Assembly (NCBI GenBank): GCA_965226925.1
Contig: CBDDEN010000011.1
Location: 558,001 to 622,000, forward strand
From: CBDDCX01 sp965226925
Lineage (GTDB): Bacteria; Gemmatimonadota; Gemmatimonadetes; Longimicrobiales; Gaopeijiaceae
Length of the DNA stretch: 64,000 nucleotides
Reading direction: 5' to 3'
Made by a program: the position numbers and the translations under genes. Positions 9,372 to 16,892 of the stretch are shown here, piece after piece (the stretch's first letter is position 1; each line of letters opens with the position of its first letter). The notes beneath the pieces are model-generated. The model was not told the origin of the DNA. It was given only the letters and a program-made list of their open reading frames with translations, and ran no database searches.

Positions 9372-10742
9372 TTACTCGGGTCCCTTGTACTGGACTCCAC
9401 CCTTGATCACGTAGAGGACGTTGTTCTGCTGAAGCGCCCGCATGTCGACGAGGGGGTTTCCGTCCACCACGATGATATCGGCCAATTTGCCCGGCTCGAT
9501 CGTGCCCAGGTCAGCGCCCTGTCCGATCATGGTGGCAAAGTGGCGGGTCGCCATGCTGATCACTTTGTCGTTGGGGATGCCGTACTCCGTGAACAGGTTC
9601 ATCTCCTGCCACGTGGACTCGAAGTGCCAGTTCATCGGTGTCCCCGAGTCGGTCCCGATGACCAGGCGAACCCCGCCCTCGTAGGCCTGCATGATCTTGG
9701 CTCGGTGCGTTCGATTCGCGTCCTTCGCGCCCGAGAAGTAGAGGAGCCTCCCGGGGAACTCGAGGGACTTCCGGACCACCTCATAGACGTCCGGTGGCAG
9801 GTCCCTCCGGACTTGCTGGTTGTCGAGGCGCTCCGGCGAGGCCCGGGTAATATCATAAATCCGGCTGACGACCGAGGTGGGGCTGTAGTAGATGCCGTTC
9901 TTGGACATGAGCTCGATGCTCTCGGGATCCCTCAACGGGCGTGACCCCCCTCCCACGTGCTCGATGGATCGGGCGCCCATCTCGGCCGCGGCCCGGACCT
10001 CTTCGACGGTGCTCGCGTGCACCGCGATGTGCAGTCCAGCCCTTCGGGCCTCGGCGGCGATGGCCAGGCGCTCCTCGCGGGACAACAGGTCGAGCTGGAT
10101 CACCTTGATGAGATCGACCCCGGCGTTGACGAGCTCCAGAGTTTTGGCGCTCGCGGTTTCCGGGCCATCTATGAGCGTCCGCACGAACGCCTGCGACGGC
10201 GGGGTCGTCTTCTGAAGGAAGTTCCCGGAGACGAACAGGCGCGGACCCTCTATTCTGCCCGCGTTGATCTGGTCCCGGATCCAGAGCGCTTCCGATGTTT
10301 CCGCCGCGAGGTCCCGGGCACTGGTGACGCCCGCCATGAGCAGCTGTCGCGCAGAGATCTCCATGAACTCGCGCATGCGGTCTTGCTCGTAGTGGTACTC
10401 GGGGAAGTACTCGTCGTAGATGCCGTGACCGATCAGGAGCAGATGCACGTGGGAGTCGCTCAGGCCCGGCATGACCGAGTATCCGTTGGCGTCGATCACC
10501 CTCGTTCCGGCCGGGATCTGGGTATCTGCCACGGTCCCCACGTGGACGATGCGCTCCCCTTCGACGAGAACGACGGAGTTCTGAATGGGATCGGCCTCCG
10601 TACCGTCGATGAGGTATCCACCCACGATGGCGAGCCGCTGCGAAGCACCACCTTGATAGGCCGCCGCTAATCCCCCGGGAATCAGCAACATCACAACGGT
10701 CCAGGCCGCAGCGCACCGCACTCGCATTCCCGATCTCTTCAT
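9372..10742 (-). CDS. Exported metal-dependent amidohydrolase (copy 3)
   Basis: The 456-residue protein starts at the ATG at 10742, preceded by an AGGAG site five bases away. A Sec signal runs to about residue 32 (LAAAYQ). The amidohydrolase metal motifs are HVHL after PGLSDS, VDLIKVI (lysine), AVHAST, SIEHVGG and GTDSGTPMN. It is a near neighbour and close paralogue of copy 2. Keeping two highly similar but not identical copies side by side suggests related substrates, for example stereoisomers or successive intermediates; that is inference. It is 80 bp from copy 4 and probably co-transcribed. Confidence 0.9.
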   Translation of the reverse strand: MKRSGMRVRCAAAWTVVMLLIPGGLAAAYQGGASQRLAIVGGYLIDGTEADPIQNSVVLVEGERIVHVGTVADTQIPAGTRVIDANGYSVMPGLSDSHVHLLLIGHGIYDEYFPEYHYEQDRMREFMEISARQLLMAGVTSARDLAAETSEALWIRDQINAGRIEGPRLFVSGNFLQKTTPPSQAFVRTLIDGPETASAKTLELVNAGVDLIKVIQLDLLSREERLAIAAEARRAGLHIAVHASTVEEVRAAAEMGARSIEHVGGGSRPLRDPESIELMSKNGIYYSPTSVVSRIYDITRASPERLDNQQVRRDLPPDVYEVVRKSLEFPGRLLYFSGAKDANRTHRAKIMQAYEGGVRLVIGTDSGTPMNWHFESTWQEMNLFTEYGIPNDKVISMATRHFATMIGQGADLGTIEPGKLADIIVVDGNPLVDMRALQQNNVLYVIKGGVQYKGPE

Positions 10743-10822
10743 GCTTGGCTCCTGACGTAACGCACACGATCGGCGGGGTCCATATCCACCCAGAACCCGC
10801 TCAACCGCCGAAGTGAAAGGGA

Positions 10823-12157
10823 TCACCGGTACCTCACTCCATCCTTGATGACCATCCGCACCTGGCCCAGGGCATTGATATCGAAGAGGGGGTTTCCCTC
10901 CACCACGAGAAGGTCCCCGAGCTTACCTGGCTCGATCGTTCCCAGATCACTGCCCCGCCCGATCACCTGGGCCCCCGTCTTGGTCGAAGCCGAGATCGCC
11001 TCGAGGGGCGACATGCCGCTGTCCACCAAAGCCGAGATCTCCCTCCAGGCCGCCTCCGTGTGAAAGTTCATCGGGGAGCCGGAATCGGTGCCCATGGCCA
11101 TGGTAACGTTGGCGTCGATGAACTGACGCGCTGCGATCGCGGAGTTTCGGATTTGCCGCGGCGACGTCCGGAAGTACGAGTTCCGGTGGAAGCTCTTGAA
11201 GGACCGCTGGACCTCCTCGTACAGGTCGGGAGGGAAGTCCTCCTTTAGCCGCGAGTCCTGCAGCCGTTCCGGAAACTCCAGGGTCGCCGGATAGATCCAG
11301 ATCCGATGGGCAATGGTCTGCACGACGGGAATCCCACGATGAGCGATCTCGGCAATCAGCTCATCACTGTAAGGCGGGTTGCCCCCCGAGCCCCCGTGCT
11401 GAATCACGTCCGTGCCCGCCCTGATCGCCGCCCACAGGTCTTCGGGCGCATAAAGGTGACTGTGTACCTCGACGCCTCTCCGGTGGGCCACTTCCACAAC
11501 GGCTCGAATGTCGTCCTCGGTCATGCCCGCCCACGTCTTGATCAGGTCGACGCCCGCGTCGATGAGGTCGCCCGTCTGCGCCGCGGCCTCCTCGGGAGAA
11601 GAGATCCTGCGTTGAAACCACTGTGGGAACTGTTGTCCGACGCGCGTTATCCACGGCCCGCTGACCAGCATACGCGGGCCCAGAAGGTCACCACTGTTGA
11701 TCCTGTCCCGTACGTTCAGGATCTCCAGCGGAGCGCCCAGATCGACGGCCGTGGTGACCCCGGCCATCAACAGCTGCTTGGCCGAGATGGCCATCATCTC
11801 TTCCTTGCTCTTTTCAAGGATCGGCCACCAGTCAGAATACTCGCCGTGACCGAGGATCATGAGATGAACGTGGAGGTCGATGAGGCCGGGCATCATGGTC
11901 ATCCCGCTCGTGTTGATCACTTCCGCGTCGGCTGGAATCTCGATCTCACTGGCGGGGCCCACTGCCGTGATGCGATTCCCCTCGATGACAACGGCGGCGT
12001 GATGGATGGGCGGAGCCTCATAGCCATCCAAGAGCATACCCCCGACGAGGGCGATCTTGTGTGAGCTCCCCTGAGCACTGCCGGCCTGTACCCAGCCGAG
12101 GCCCACGAATAGCGCGAGTGTCCAGACGACCGACCGCCGCGAACGGTGACTCTTCAT
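10823..12157 (-). CDS. Exported metal-dependent amidohydrolase (copy 4)
   Basis: This 444-residue protein has a short Sec signal (MKSHRSRRS followed by a hydrophobic core, cleavage around GSAQ) and a GAGGGCAGG-like ribosome site before the ATG. Metal-site motifs are HVHL after PGLIDL, VDLIKTW (lysine), EVHSHL, VIQHGG and MGTDSGSPMN. The second histidine region (VEVHSHLYAPEDLWAA) differs from copies 2 and 3, so its pocket is probably different. It is the first of the four amidohydrolase genes in transcription order and follows a 231-bp gap with a strong hairpin after the NicX-like genes, so it may have its own expression control. Role: probably periplasmic amide or cyclic amide hydrolysis. Confidence 0.9.
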   Translation of the reverse strand: MKSHRSRRSVVWTLALFVGLGWVQAGSAQGSSHKIALVGGMLLDGYEAPPIHHAAVVIEGNRITAVGPASEIEIPADAEVINTSGMTMMPGLIDLHVHLMILGHGEYSDWWPILEKSKEEMMAISAKQLLMAGVTTAVDLGAPLEILNVRDRINSGDLLGPRMLVSGPWITRVGQQFPQWFQRRISSPEEAAAQTGDLIDAGVDLIKTWAGMTEDDIRAVVEVAHRRGVEVHSHLYAPEDLWAAIRAGTDVIQHGGSGGNPPYSDELIAEIAHRGIPVVQTIAHRIWIYPATLEFPERLQDSRLKEDFPPDLYEEVQRSFKSFHRNSYFRTSPRQIRNSAIAARQFIDANVTMAMGTDSGSPMNFHTEAAWREISALVDSGMSPLEAISASTKTGAQVIGRGSDLGTIEPGKLGDLLVVEGNPLFDINALGQVRMVIKDGVRYR

Positions 12158-12291
12158 TGCCTGCCCTCTTTCCGGAGAATAATCCGAACTCTGTCTACCG
12201 ACGTTCCAGCCCGTTGTACTGCAACGAGGCCCGATCCAGTGTTGGCGGGACCGGGTCCAGGTGCTTGAAAACAGTTAGTAGATTACCGGTC

Positions 12292-12331
12292 GGGGAGCGG
12301 CGCCCGGCGAACCGCCAGACAACCGCTCCCC
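12292..12331 (-). promoter_or_regulatory. Intergenic hairpin (9-bp perfect stem)
   Basis: GGGGAGCGG at 12292-12300 is repeated in perfect inverted form at 12323-12331, with a smaller GGCG/CGCC hairpin in the 22-base loop. It lies in the 231-bp gap between the NicX-like gene ending at 12389 and the amidohydrolase gene starting at 12157. The run of T after it is weak, so it may be a partial terminator or an mRNA-stabilising structure that sets different expression levels for the two halves of the locus. The rest of the gap holds no gene that I recognise. Confidence 0.4.
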
Positions 12332-12388
12332 TCGCAGCGCACGCGTGCAGAGCTAACCCGGGCCACGCCCAGACGCTCGGCACTGAGT

Positions 12389-13609
12389 CTACATGGTTCC
12401 TCCGGCCGCACGCGACACCCGTCCTCGCTCGATCTGCTTGTTCCCGGCCACATAAACATCACAGTCGAACATGGCGAAGTGCGTGTGGTTCGGCGCGACG
12501 CGATTGGACATCCCCAGGCCCGAGTAGCCGGCCTCACGTCCCCCGAGGCCGTGCCCGAAGTTCATTCCGAGGGCGTAGAGCAGGCTCCCTTCGGTATTGT
12601 GATGGAAGTGGCCGATGTCACCCGGGCCCGTGTATTCGGTAGTCTCGTGCGTCCCCCACCCGAAGTGAGCGAGACCGAACGACTCGGCGTTCCCGTAATG
12701 CGTGAGGAGCTCTTCGAAATCTTTGGCTCGTCTGCCGCCCTCGACCTTGGTGACATATCCTCCCTCGAAGTGGAGGCTGATCGTCTCGTCCAAGATCTGC
12801 GGGAACGTATAGACGCTGATGTCACCCGGCTGCAGGACGAGGACTCCTTCGGCGCTGTCCTCGACGGGCCCGCACGCCACGCAACCGTACCCGAAGTTGT
12901 CCCAGCGGCCGGCCGTATCGGCGATTCCGTACTGCGCATGTCCCGGGCGCCCCGCCATCGAGCAACGGAAGTCCGATCCCGCGTCGCTCACGACGCGTAG
13001 CTCGCCCCGCGACTCGTCCAGGAGCCGGGCGCCCCTGAGCGTGCGCTGCTTCCTTTCCTCGGTGGGGAAATAGCGCCGCTGGCGGTCGAGGTCATAGCCG
13101 AGAGCCAGCCACCTGGTTTTGGAGCCCGGACGGTTGATGTACTCGAAGTCGGTGCGGTACGGGTGATTACCGACCTTGTTCCCGTACGCCGTGGTCGCTC
13201 CGGGAATACCCGGTGAGTTGCCCAGACTCGAACTGATCAGGAGATCCGCGCCCGCGTAGAGCTGCCAGTGCCAATCCGTCAAGCCGACCGTATACTGATT
13301 GCCGGCGATCTTCGGAAAGACGGCCACATGTGCTCCGGTCGCCCCGATTTCGCCCGCCGCCACCAGCATGGCGAGCAGGTAGTCGTGGTCGAACACCATG
13401 GGAGTGGCGATCACGAAGGTCTCTCCAGCCCGGAGCATGTTCTGCTCGAGGATCTTCTTGCAGTGACCCACCAGGATCGACGACGGCTCCGGACGGGCGT
13501 TCAGGTCGTCGGTGGTGGACACGAGCGGGTCCGCCGAAGCCGGAATGGCCATGAGCGTGGATCCCGCCCCCACCGCCCCAACAACTTTGACAAAGTTTCT
13601 GCGTTTCAT
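12389..13609 (-). CDS. Tat-exported NicX-like (2,5-dihydroxypyridine dioxygenase / M29-like) protein, HxH variant 1
   Basis: This 406-residue protein resembles 2,5-dihydroxypyridine 5,6-dioxygenase (NicX) and, more distantly, M29 aminopeptidases. Shared blocks are FPTEERKQRTLRGARLL, SDAGSDFRCSM, DTAGRWDNFGYG and EDSAEGVLVLQPGDI. A Tat-type signal (KRRNFVK, then hydrophobic to SADP) exports it folded. NicX binds Fe(II) through a His in HxGWG and an HxD motif. Here His315 (AHFGWG) is kept, but the second motif reads H375-T-H377, so the Asp is replaced by His; an extra GHFHHN cluster lies at 333-338. A strong GGAGG site precedes the start. It aligns end to end without gaps with the next gene upstream, 25 bp away, so the two are tandem duplicates. 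Reaction and substrate are unproven; an aminopeptidase role cannot be excluded. Confidence 0.85.
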   Translation of the reverse strand: MKRRNFVKVVGAVGAGSTLMAIPASADPLVSTTDDLNARPEPSSILVGHCKKILEQNMLRAGETFVIATPMVFDHDYLLAMLVAAGEIGATGAHVAVFPKIAGNQYTVGLTDWHWQLYAGADLLISSSLGNSPGIPGATTAYGNKVGNHPYRTDFEYINRPGSKTRWLALGYDLDRQRRYFPTEERKQRTLRGARLLDESRGELRVVSDAGSDFRCSMAGRPGHAQYGIADTAGRWDNFGYGCVACGPVEDSAEGVLVLQPGDISVYTFPQILDETISLHFEGGYVTKVEGGRRAKDFEELLTHYGNAESFGLAHFGWGTHETTEYTGPGDIGHFHHNTEGSLLYALGMNFGHGLGGREAGYSGLGMSNRVAPNHTHFAMFDCDVYVAGNKQIERGRVSRAAGGTM

Positions 13610-13634
13610 TCGTTGCCTCCTTCAGGCGTGTGTG

Positions 13635-14855
13635 TCAATCGATCCCCCCCGCCTCGACCGAAACTCGTCCTCGATCGATGTGTTGCTGTCCGGCCACGTA
13701 TACGTCACAGCCGAACATGGCGAAGTGTGAGTGGTTGGGTGCGATGCGTGTGGAAGCGCCGCCTCCCGAATAACCGGTCTCCGGTCCTCCCAGGCCGTGG
13801 CCGAAGTTCATCCCGAGCGAGTAGAGCAAGCTTCCGATCTTGTTGTGATGGTAGTGGCCGATGTCATCGGGCCCGGTGAGCTCGGTGGCCTCGTGCGTGC
13901 CCCAGCCGAAGTGACTGAGGCCGAACGATTCCGGACTACCGTACGATGCCAACAGGTTCTGGAACTGGGTAGCCCGTTTCCTTCCTTCGATCTCAGTCAC
14001 GTAGCCACCCGAGAAGTTGAGCCGGATCGGCTCTTCCAGAACCTGGGGATAGATCGACGTGATGATGTCGCCCGGCTGCAGGACGAGCACCCCCTCGGCG
14101 CTGTCCTCCTGCGGCATGCAGGCGACGCAGCCATACCCGAAGTTGTCCCAACGACCCCCCACATCGGCTATACCGTACTGCGCATGGCCCGGGCGTCCCT
14201 GCATGGAGCAGCGCCAGTCCGTGCCGGCATCGCTCGTCACCCGCAGCTCTCCTCGGGTCTGGTCCAGAAGGATGGCTCCCCTACGGGTCCGATCTCTTCG
14301 CTCCGCAGTCGGAAAGTACCTCCGTTGGCGGCCCAGGTCGTACCCGAGCTGCAGCCACCTGGTCTTCGAACCCGGACGATTGATGTATTCGAGGTCGGTC
14401 CGATAGGGGTGGTCGCCGACCTTGGACTCATAGGCGGTCTGTGACGCAGGCACTCCCGGCGAGTTGCCGAGACTGGACGTGATCAACAGGTCCGCGCCGG
14501 CGTAGGCTTCCCAGTGCCAAGCGGTCAACCCGCTCTCGTATTGATTGCCGTCGATCTTCGGGAACACGGCCAGGTGCGCTCCCGAGGCGCCGATCTCCCC
14601 CGCGGCCACCAGCATGGCCAGTACGTAGTCCTGGTCGTACACACTGGTGGTGGCGATCACGAAAGTCTCGCCGGTCTTGAGCAGATTCTGCTCCAGAATC
14701 TTCTTGCAGTGGGCCACGAGCACGGACGACGGCTCCGGAAGCACATTCAGGTCATCGGTAGTCGTTACGTACTCACCGGCCGCAGCCGCACGTGGCGCAA
14801 GCGTGGCGCCGGCACCCGCAGCGGCAAGGGTCCGTACGAACCTCCTACGTCTCAT
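13635..14855 (-). CDS. Tat-exported NicX-like (2,5-dihydroxypyridine dioxygenase / M29-like) protein, HxH variant 2
   Basis: This 406-residue paralogue has the same length as its neighbour at 12389-13609 and aligns with it without gaps. The ATG at 14855 is chosen because AAGGAGGATGAG precedes it and a twin-arginine signal (MRRRRFVR, hydrophobic, ending near AAAAGEY) follows directly; the frame runs 34 codons further upstream without one. NicX-family blocks (SDAGTDWRCSM, GRWDNFGYG, EDSAEGVLVLQPGDI) are intact. Candidate metal ligands are His315 in SHFGWG and His375/His377 in NHSHF, again HxH where NicX has HxD. The GHYHHN cluster at 333-338 is also conserved. It is probably a periplasmic metalloenzyme acting on a cyclic nitrogen compound; that role is inferred from family and context. 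Confidence 0.85.
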   Translation of the reverse strand: MRRRRFVRTLAAAGAGATLAPRAAAAGEYVTTTDDLNVLPEPSSVLVAHCKKILEQNLLKTGETFVIATTSVYDQDYVLAMLVAAGEIGASGAHLAVFPKIDGNQYESGLTAWHWEAYAGADLLITSSLGNSPGVPASQTAYESKVGDHPYRTDLEYINRPGSKTRWLQLGYDLGRQRRYFPTAERRDRTRRGAILLDQTRGELRVTSDAGTDWRCSMQGRPGHAQYGIADVGGRWDNFGYGCVACMPQEDSAEGVLVLQPGDIITSIYPQVLEEPIRLNFSGGYVTEIEGRKRATQFQNLLASYGSPESFGLSHFGWGTHEATELTGPDDIGHYHHNKIGSLLYSLGMNFGHGLGGPETGYSGGGASTRIAPNHSHFAMFGCDVYVAGQQHIDRGRVSVEAGGID

Positions 14856-14969
14856 CTCATCCTCCTTGGTTCCTGGAATCCATCCATCCTTACCAAAGCC
14901 GGTGCCGGAGGACCCGGGCCGTTGTCGACCGGAGTCGGGAGGCCCAGCCCCGCCCATGCTTCCGTCCGC

Positions 14970-16193
14970 TCAGTCAAACGAGGGCCGAGCCGCCTGAAGC
15001 TCAGCGATGGGCGTGTAGTCGAAATCGAACCCGAAGTGGCGAGGCCCGATGACCTCGATCCCCTCGGGCGTAAGCCACAGCGGATGGCCCGCCACGCCCA
15101 CCATCGCGACCTCCATTCCCATGGGGTATCCCCCGAGGCCGCCACCCGTAACGGCCTCGCCGGTCTCGGGGCTCAGGTTGAAGATGTAGTCCGGTGAGGT
15201 GACGTCAACCTCTCCGTCGAGCCAGGAGACGATGTTCTCGTTCTTGACGAACACCTGGTAGGTGTGTCCCTCGAACGGGCCGACTCCCGTGAGCTCCGCG
15301 TCCGTCCAGCTGAAACCGCGGTCACCACGCTGGTCGGACTTCGTGACGATGCCCTGGAAGAGCAGGTAGCCGTCCGTCGCTTCGATCAGCGCTGCAATGG
15401 GATCACGTCCCTGCTCCCGGGCCTCCCGGACGGTGCGACCCACGCGCATCGCGTCGGAAAGCGCCCCCGGGATGGCACCCCCGTTCTTGACCTGGGCACC
15501 CGTCATGGGGTTCATGGCGATGGAGGCTCCTCCGCCACTGCTCACCGCCACCGCCCGACCCAGATCCTCGGCACGGTAGTCGTCGACGGTTCTCTGGATG
15601 ATGACCTCGTCACCCCAGCGGGTGAACATCGCTGCAGGAGTCGAGGGGATACCGTTCAGCCACGGGATCTGCTGTTGGATTTCCGGACGGGCGCGCACCG
15701 ACAAGCAGGCGTCCACGATGGGGATCCCCATCTCGGCGGAGAGCAGGAGCGCCGAGACCGTCGCGCCCGCCGCCTCGAGCCGCACCATGGCGTTGAACTC
15801 CGTGCCGAGGTGATTGGCTAGAAGCTCAATAGACTTGAGGTTCGTGTTCTCGATGCGCTCGAGACCCTGCTCGTTCGTCCTTTCGATCACGTACTCCCAC
15901 GCGCCTCCGCCGCCCACTCCCGCCGGACTCACGGTCATCCAGTCGTCGGGCAGATCGTCCGGGGCGATCATCCTGAATTCCGCGCCCTCCGCCATGGCGT
16001 TCGTCACGCGCTCGATGTAGGTCGCGGCGTCACAGCCTCGGGTCGCCTGAATGCACGATCCCACCAGAAGGTCGACTACTTCCTGTTCGGTCAGCGTATG
16101 GTACTCGGGCGCCGCAGTTGTCTGGCCGGCCGGGGCACAGGTCGCCGCGCCCAGCATCAGGGACAAGGCTCCGAGACGCTTCAATCCTCTCAT
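14970..16193 (-). CDS. Exported DUF917 / S-methylthiohydantoin desulfurase-like lipoprotein (copy 1)
   Basis: The 407-residue product begins at the ATG at 16193 behind AGAGGAG and has a lipoprotein-type signal (hydrophobic stretch ending LGAATC). The mature part matches the DUF917 family: GVGGGGAWEYVIER near residue 100, a Gly/Ala-rich EAAGATVSALLLSAEMGIPIVD block, and a C-terminal GPRHFGFDFDYTPI signature. DUF917 proteins usually lack signal peptides and often accompany hydantoinase A/B genes; one branch acts on S-methylthiohydantoin. The membrane-anchored form here is unusual and fits extracytoplasmic processing before HyuAB. A paralogue with a different signal lies at 29684-30964. The substrate is unknown. 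Confidence 0.8.
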   Translation of the reverse strand: MRGLKRLGALSLMLGAATCAPAGQTTAAPEYHTLTEQEVVDLLVGSCIQATRGCDAATYIERVTNAMAEGAEFRMIAPDDLPDDWMTVSPAGVGGGGAWEYVIERTNEQGLERIENTNLKSIELLANHLGTEFNAMVRLEAAGATVSALLLSAEMGIPIVDACLSVRARPEIQQQIPWLNGIPSTPAAMFTRWGDEVIIQRTVDDYRAEDLGRAVAVSSGGGASIAMNPMTGAQVKNGGAIPGALSDAMRVGRTVREAREQGRDPIAALIEATDGYLLFQGIVTKSDQRGDRGFSWTDAELTGVGPFEGHTYQVFVKNENIVSWLDGEVDVTSPDYIFNLSPETGEAVTGGGLGGYPMGMEVAMVGVAGHPLWLTPEGIEVIGPRHFGFDFDYTPIAELQAARPSFD

Positions 16194-16319
16194 GTCGCAA
16201 CTCCTCTCAGGACGTCCAAGGGCCAAACCGCACACGCGTTGCGGGCATGCTCCCGCGCTGTCGGATGGTCCGCTCCACCCCTCTTGTATGACCGCTTCCG
16301 CCCATAGGCATTCGTCGAA

Positions 16320-16880
16320 TCACCCACCGGGCGACCCACCGGGCGTCCCACCGGGCGTCCCACCGGGCGTCCTCCCCACGAACACGAGCACCGGCGCCAT
16401 GACTCGGAGATACCCGCTACGAACAACCTCATCCGGCCTCGACCTGAAGTCGGACAACCTCTTCTGGGCCCTTGAGTTGTGTTCCTTCAGTTCTTTCCCG
16501 GCGATTCCTCCCTTCCTGAGCAAGGCCACGGTCGGCTCGGGTAAGGTGGAGGCCTCTGTGCTCAGTTGGTCCTCGATATCCTGAAGCTCCCTTCGCGGGT
16601 CACACAGCAGAAACATTTGGCAAACAGCCTGGGCCACGATCCCCTCAACGCCGTTCCGCAAGAGGATCTCCGGCACCCTCAGACCCACGCTCTGGTCCGC
16701 TCCCCTGGCCTCCCATCCGCGTCGAAACGCCCGGTTCAGCTTCTCGGAGAGGTGAGGTTTGAGACGCCCGACGCTCGAACCTCTTCCGCCAGATCTATGC
16801 TCTTGTCGGAAGGGCGCTCGTCGCTCCTGACCATCGGACCACGAGCGCCCCCAACCAGAGTGCCTCCTTACTTCCGTCAA
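16320..16880 (-). pseudogene. Probable truncated SAM-dependent methyltransferase remnant
   Basis: This open frame of about 186 codons has content resembling the C-terminal part of a class I SAM methyltransferase: an LNRAFRRGWEARGAD helix, GLRVPEILLRNG, then LLRKGG and a closing strand pair ending in APVLVFVG. The N-terminal SAM-binding region (glycine-rich loop) is absent and the only in-frame start is a TTG with no clear upstream site. The 3' end runs into a 12-bp tandem repeat coding PGGT units. I read it as a decayed fragment between the NicX-like gene (12 bp away) and the DUF917 gene. It might still be translated; family assignment is tentative. Confidence 0.4.
16323..16370. repeat. 12-bp tandem repeat, four units
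   Basis: The core CCCACCGGGCG recurs at 16323, 16335, 16347 and 16359 with a constant 12-bp period and one or two base differences. The period is a multiple of three, so on the minus strand it adds Pro-Gly-Gly-(Thr/Ser) units to the end of the methyltransferase-like remnant and stops just after. This is typical replication-slippage expansion. Confidence 0.85.
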
Positions 16881-16892
16881 CGATCCGCTTAT

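Noticed and set aside
12195..12383. Minus-strand 62-codon frame in the gap before amidohydrolase copy 4, ending LQYNGLERR
   Set aside because: It looks a little like a protein C-terminus, but has no start site, no domain and no homologous neighbour; it might be a remnant but is not supportable.
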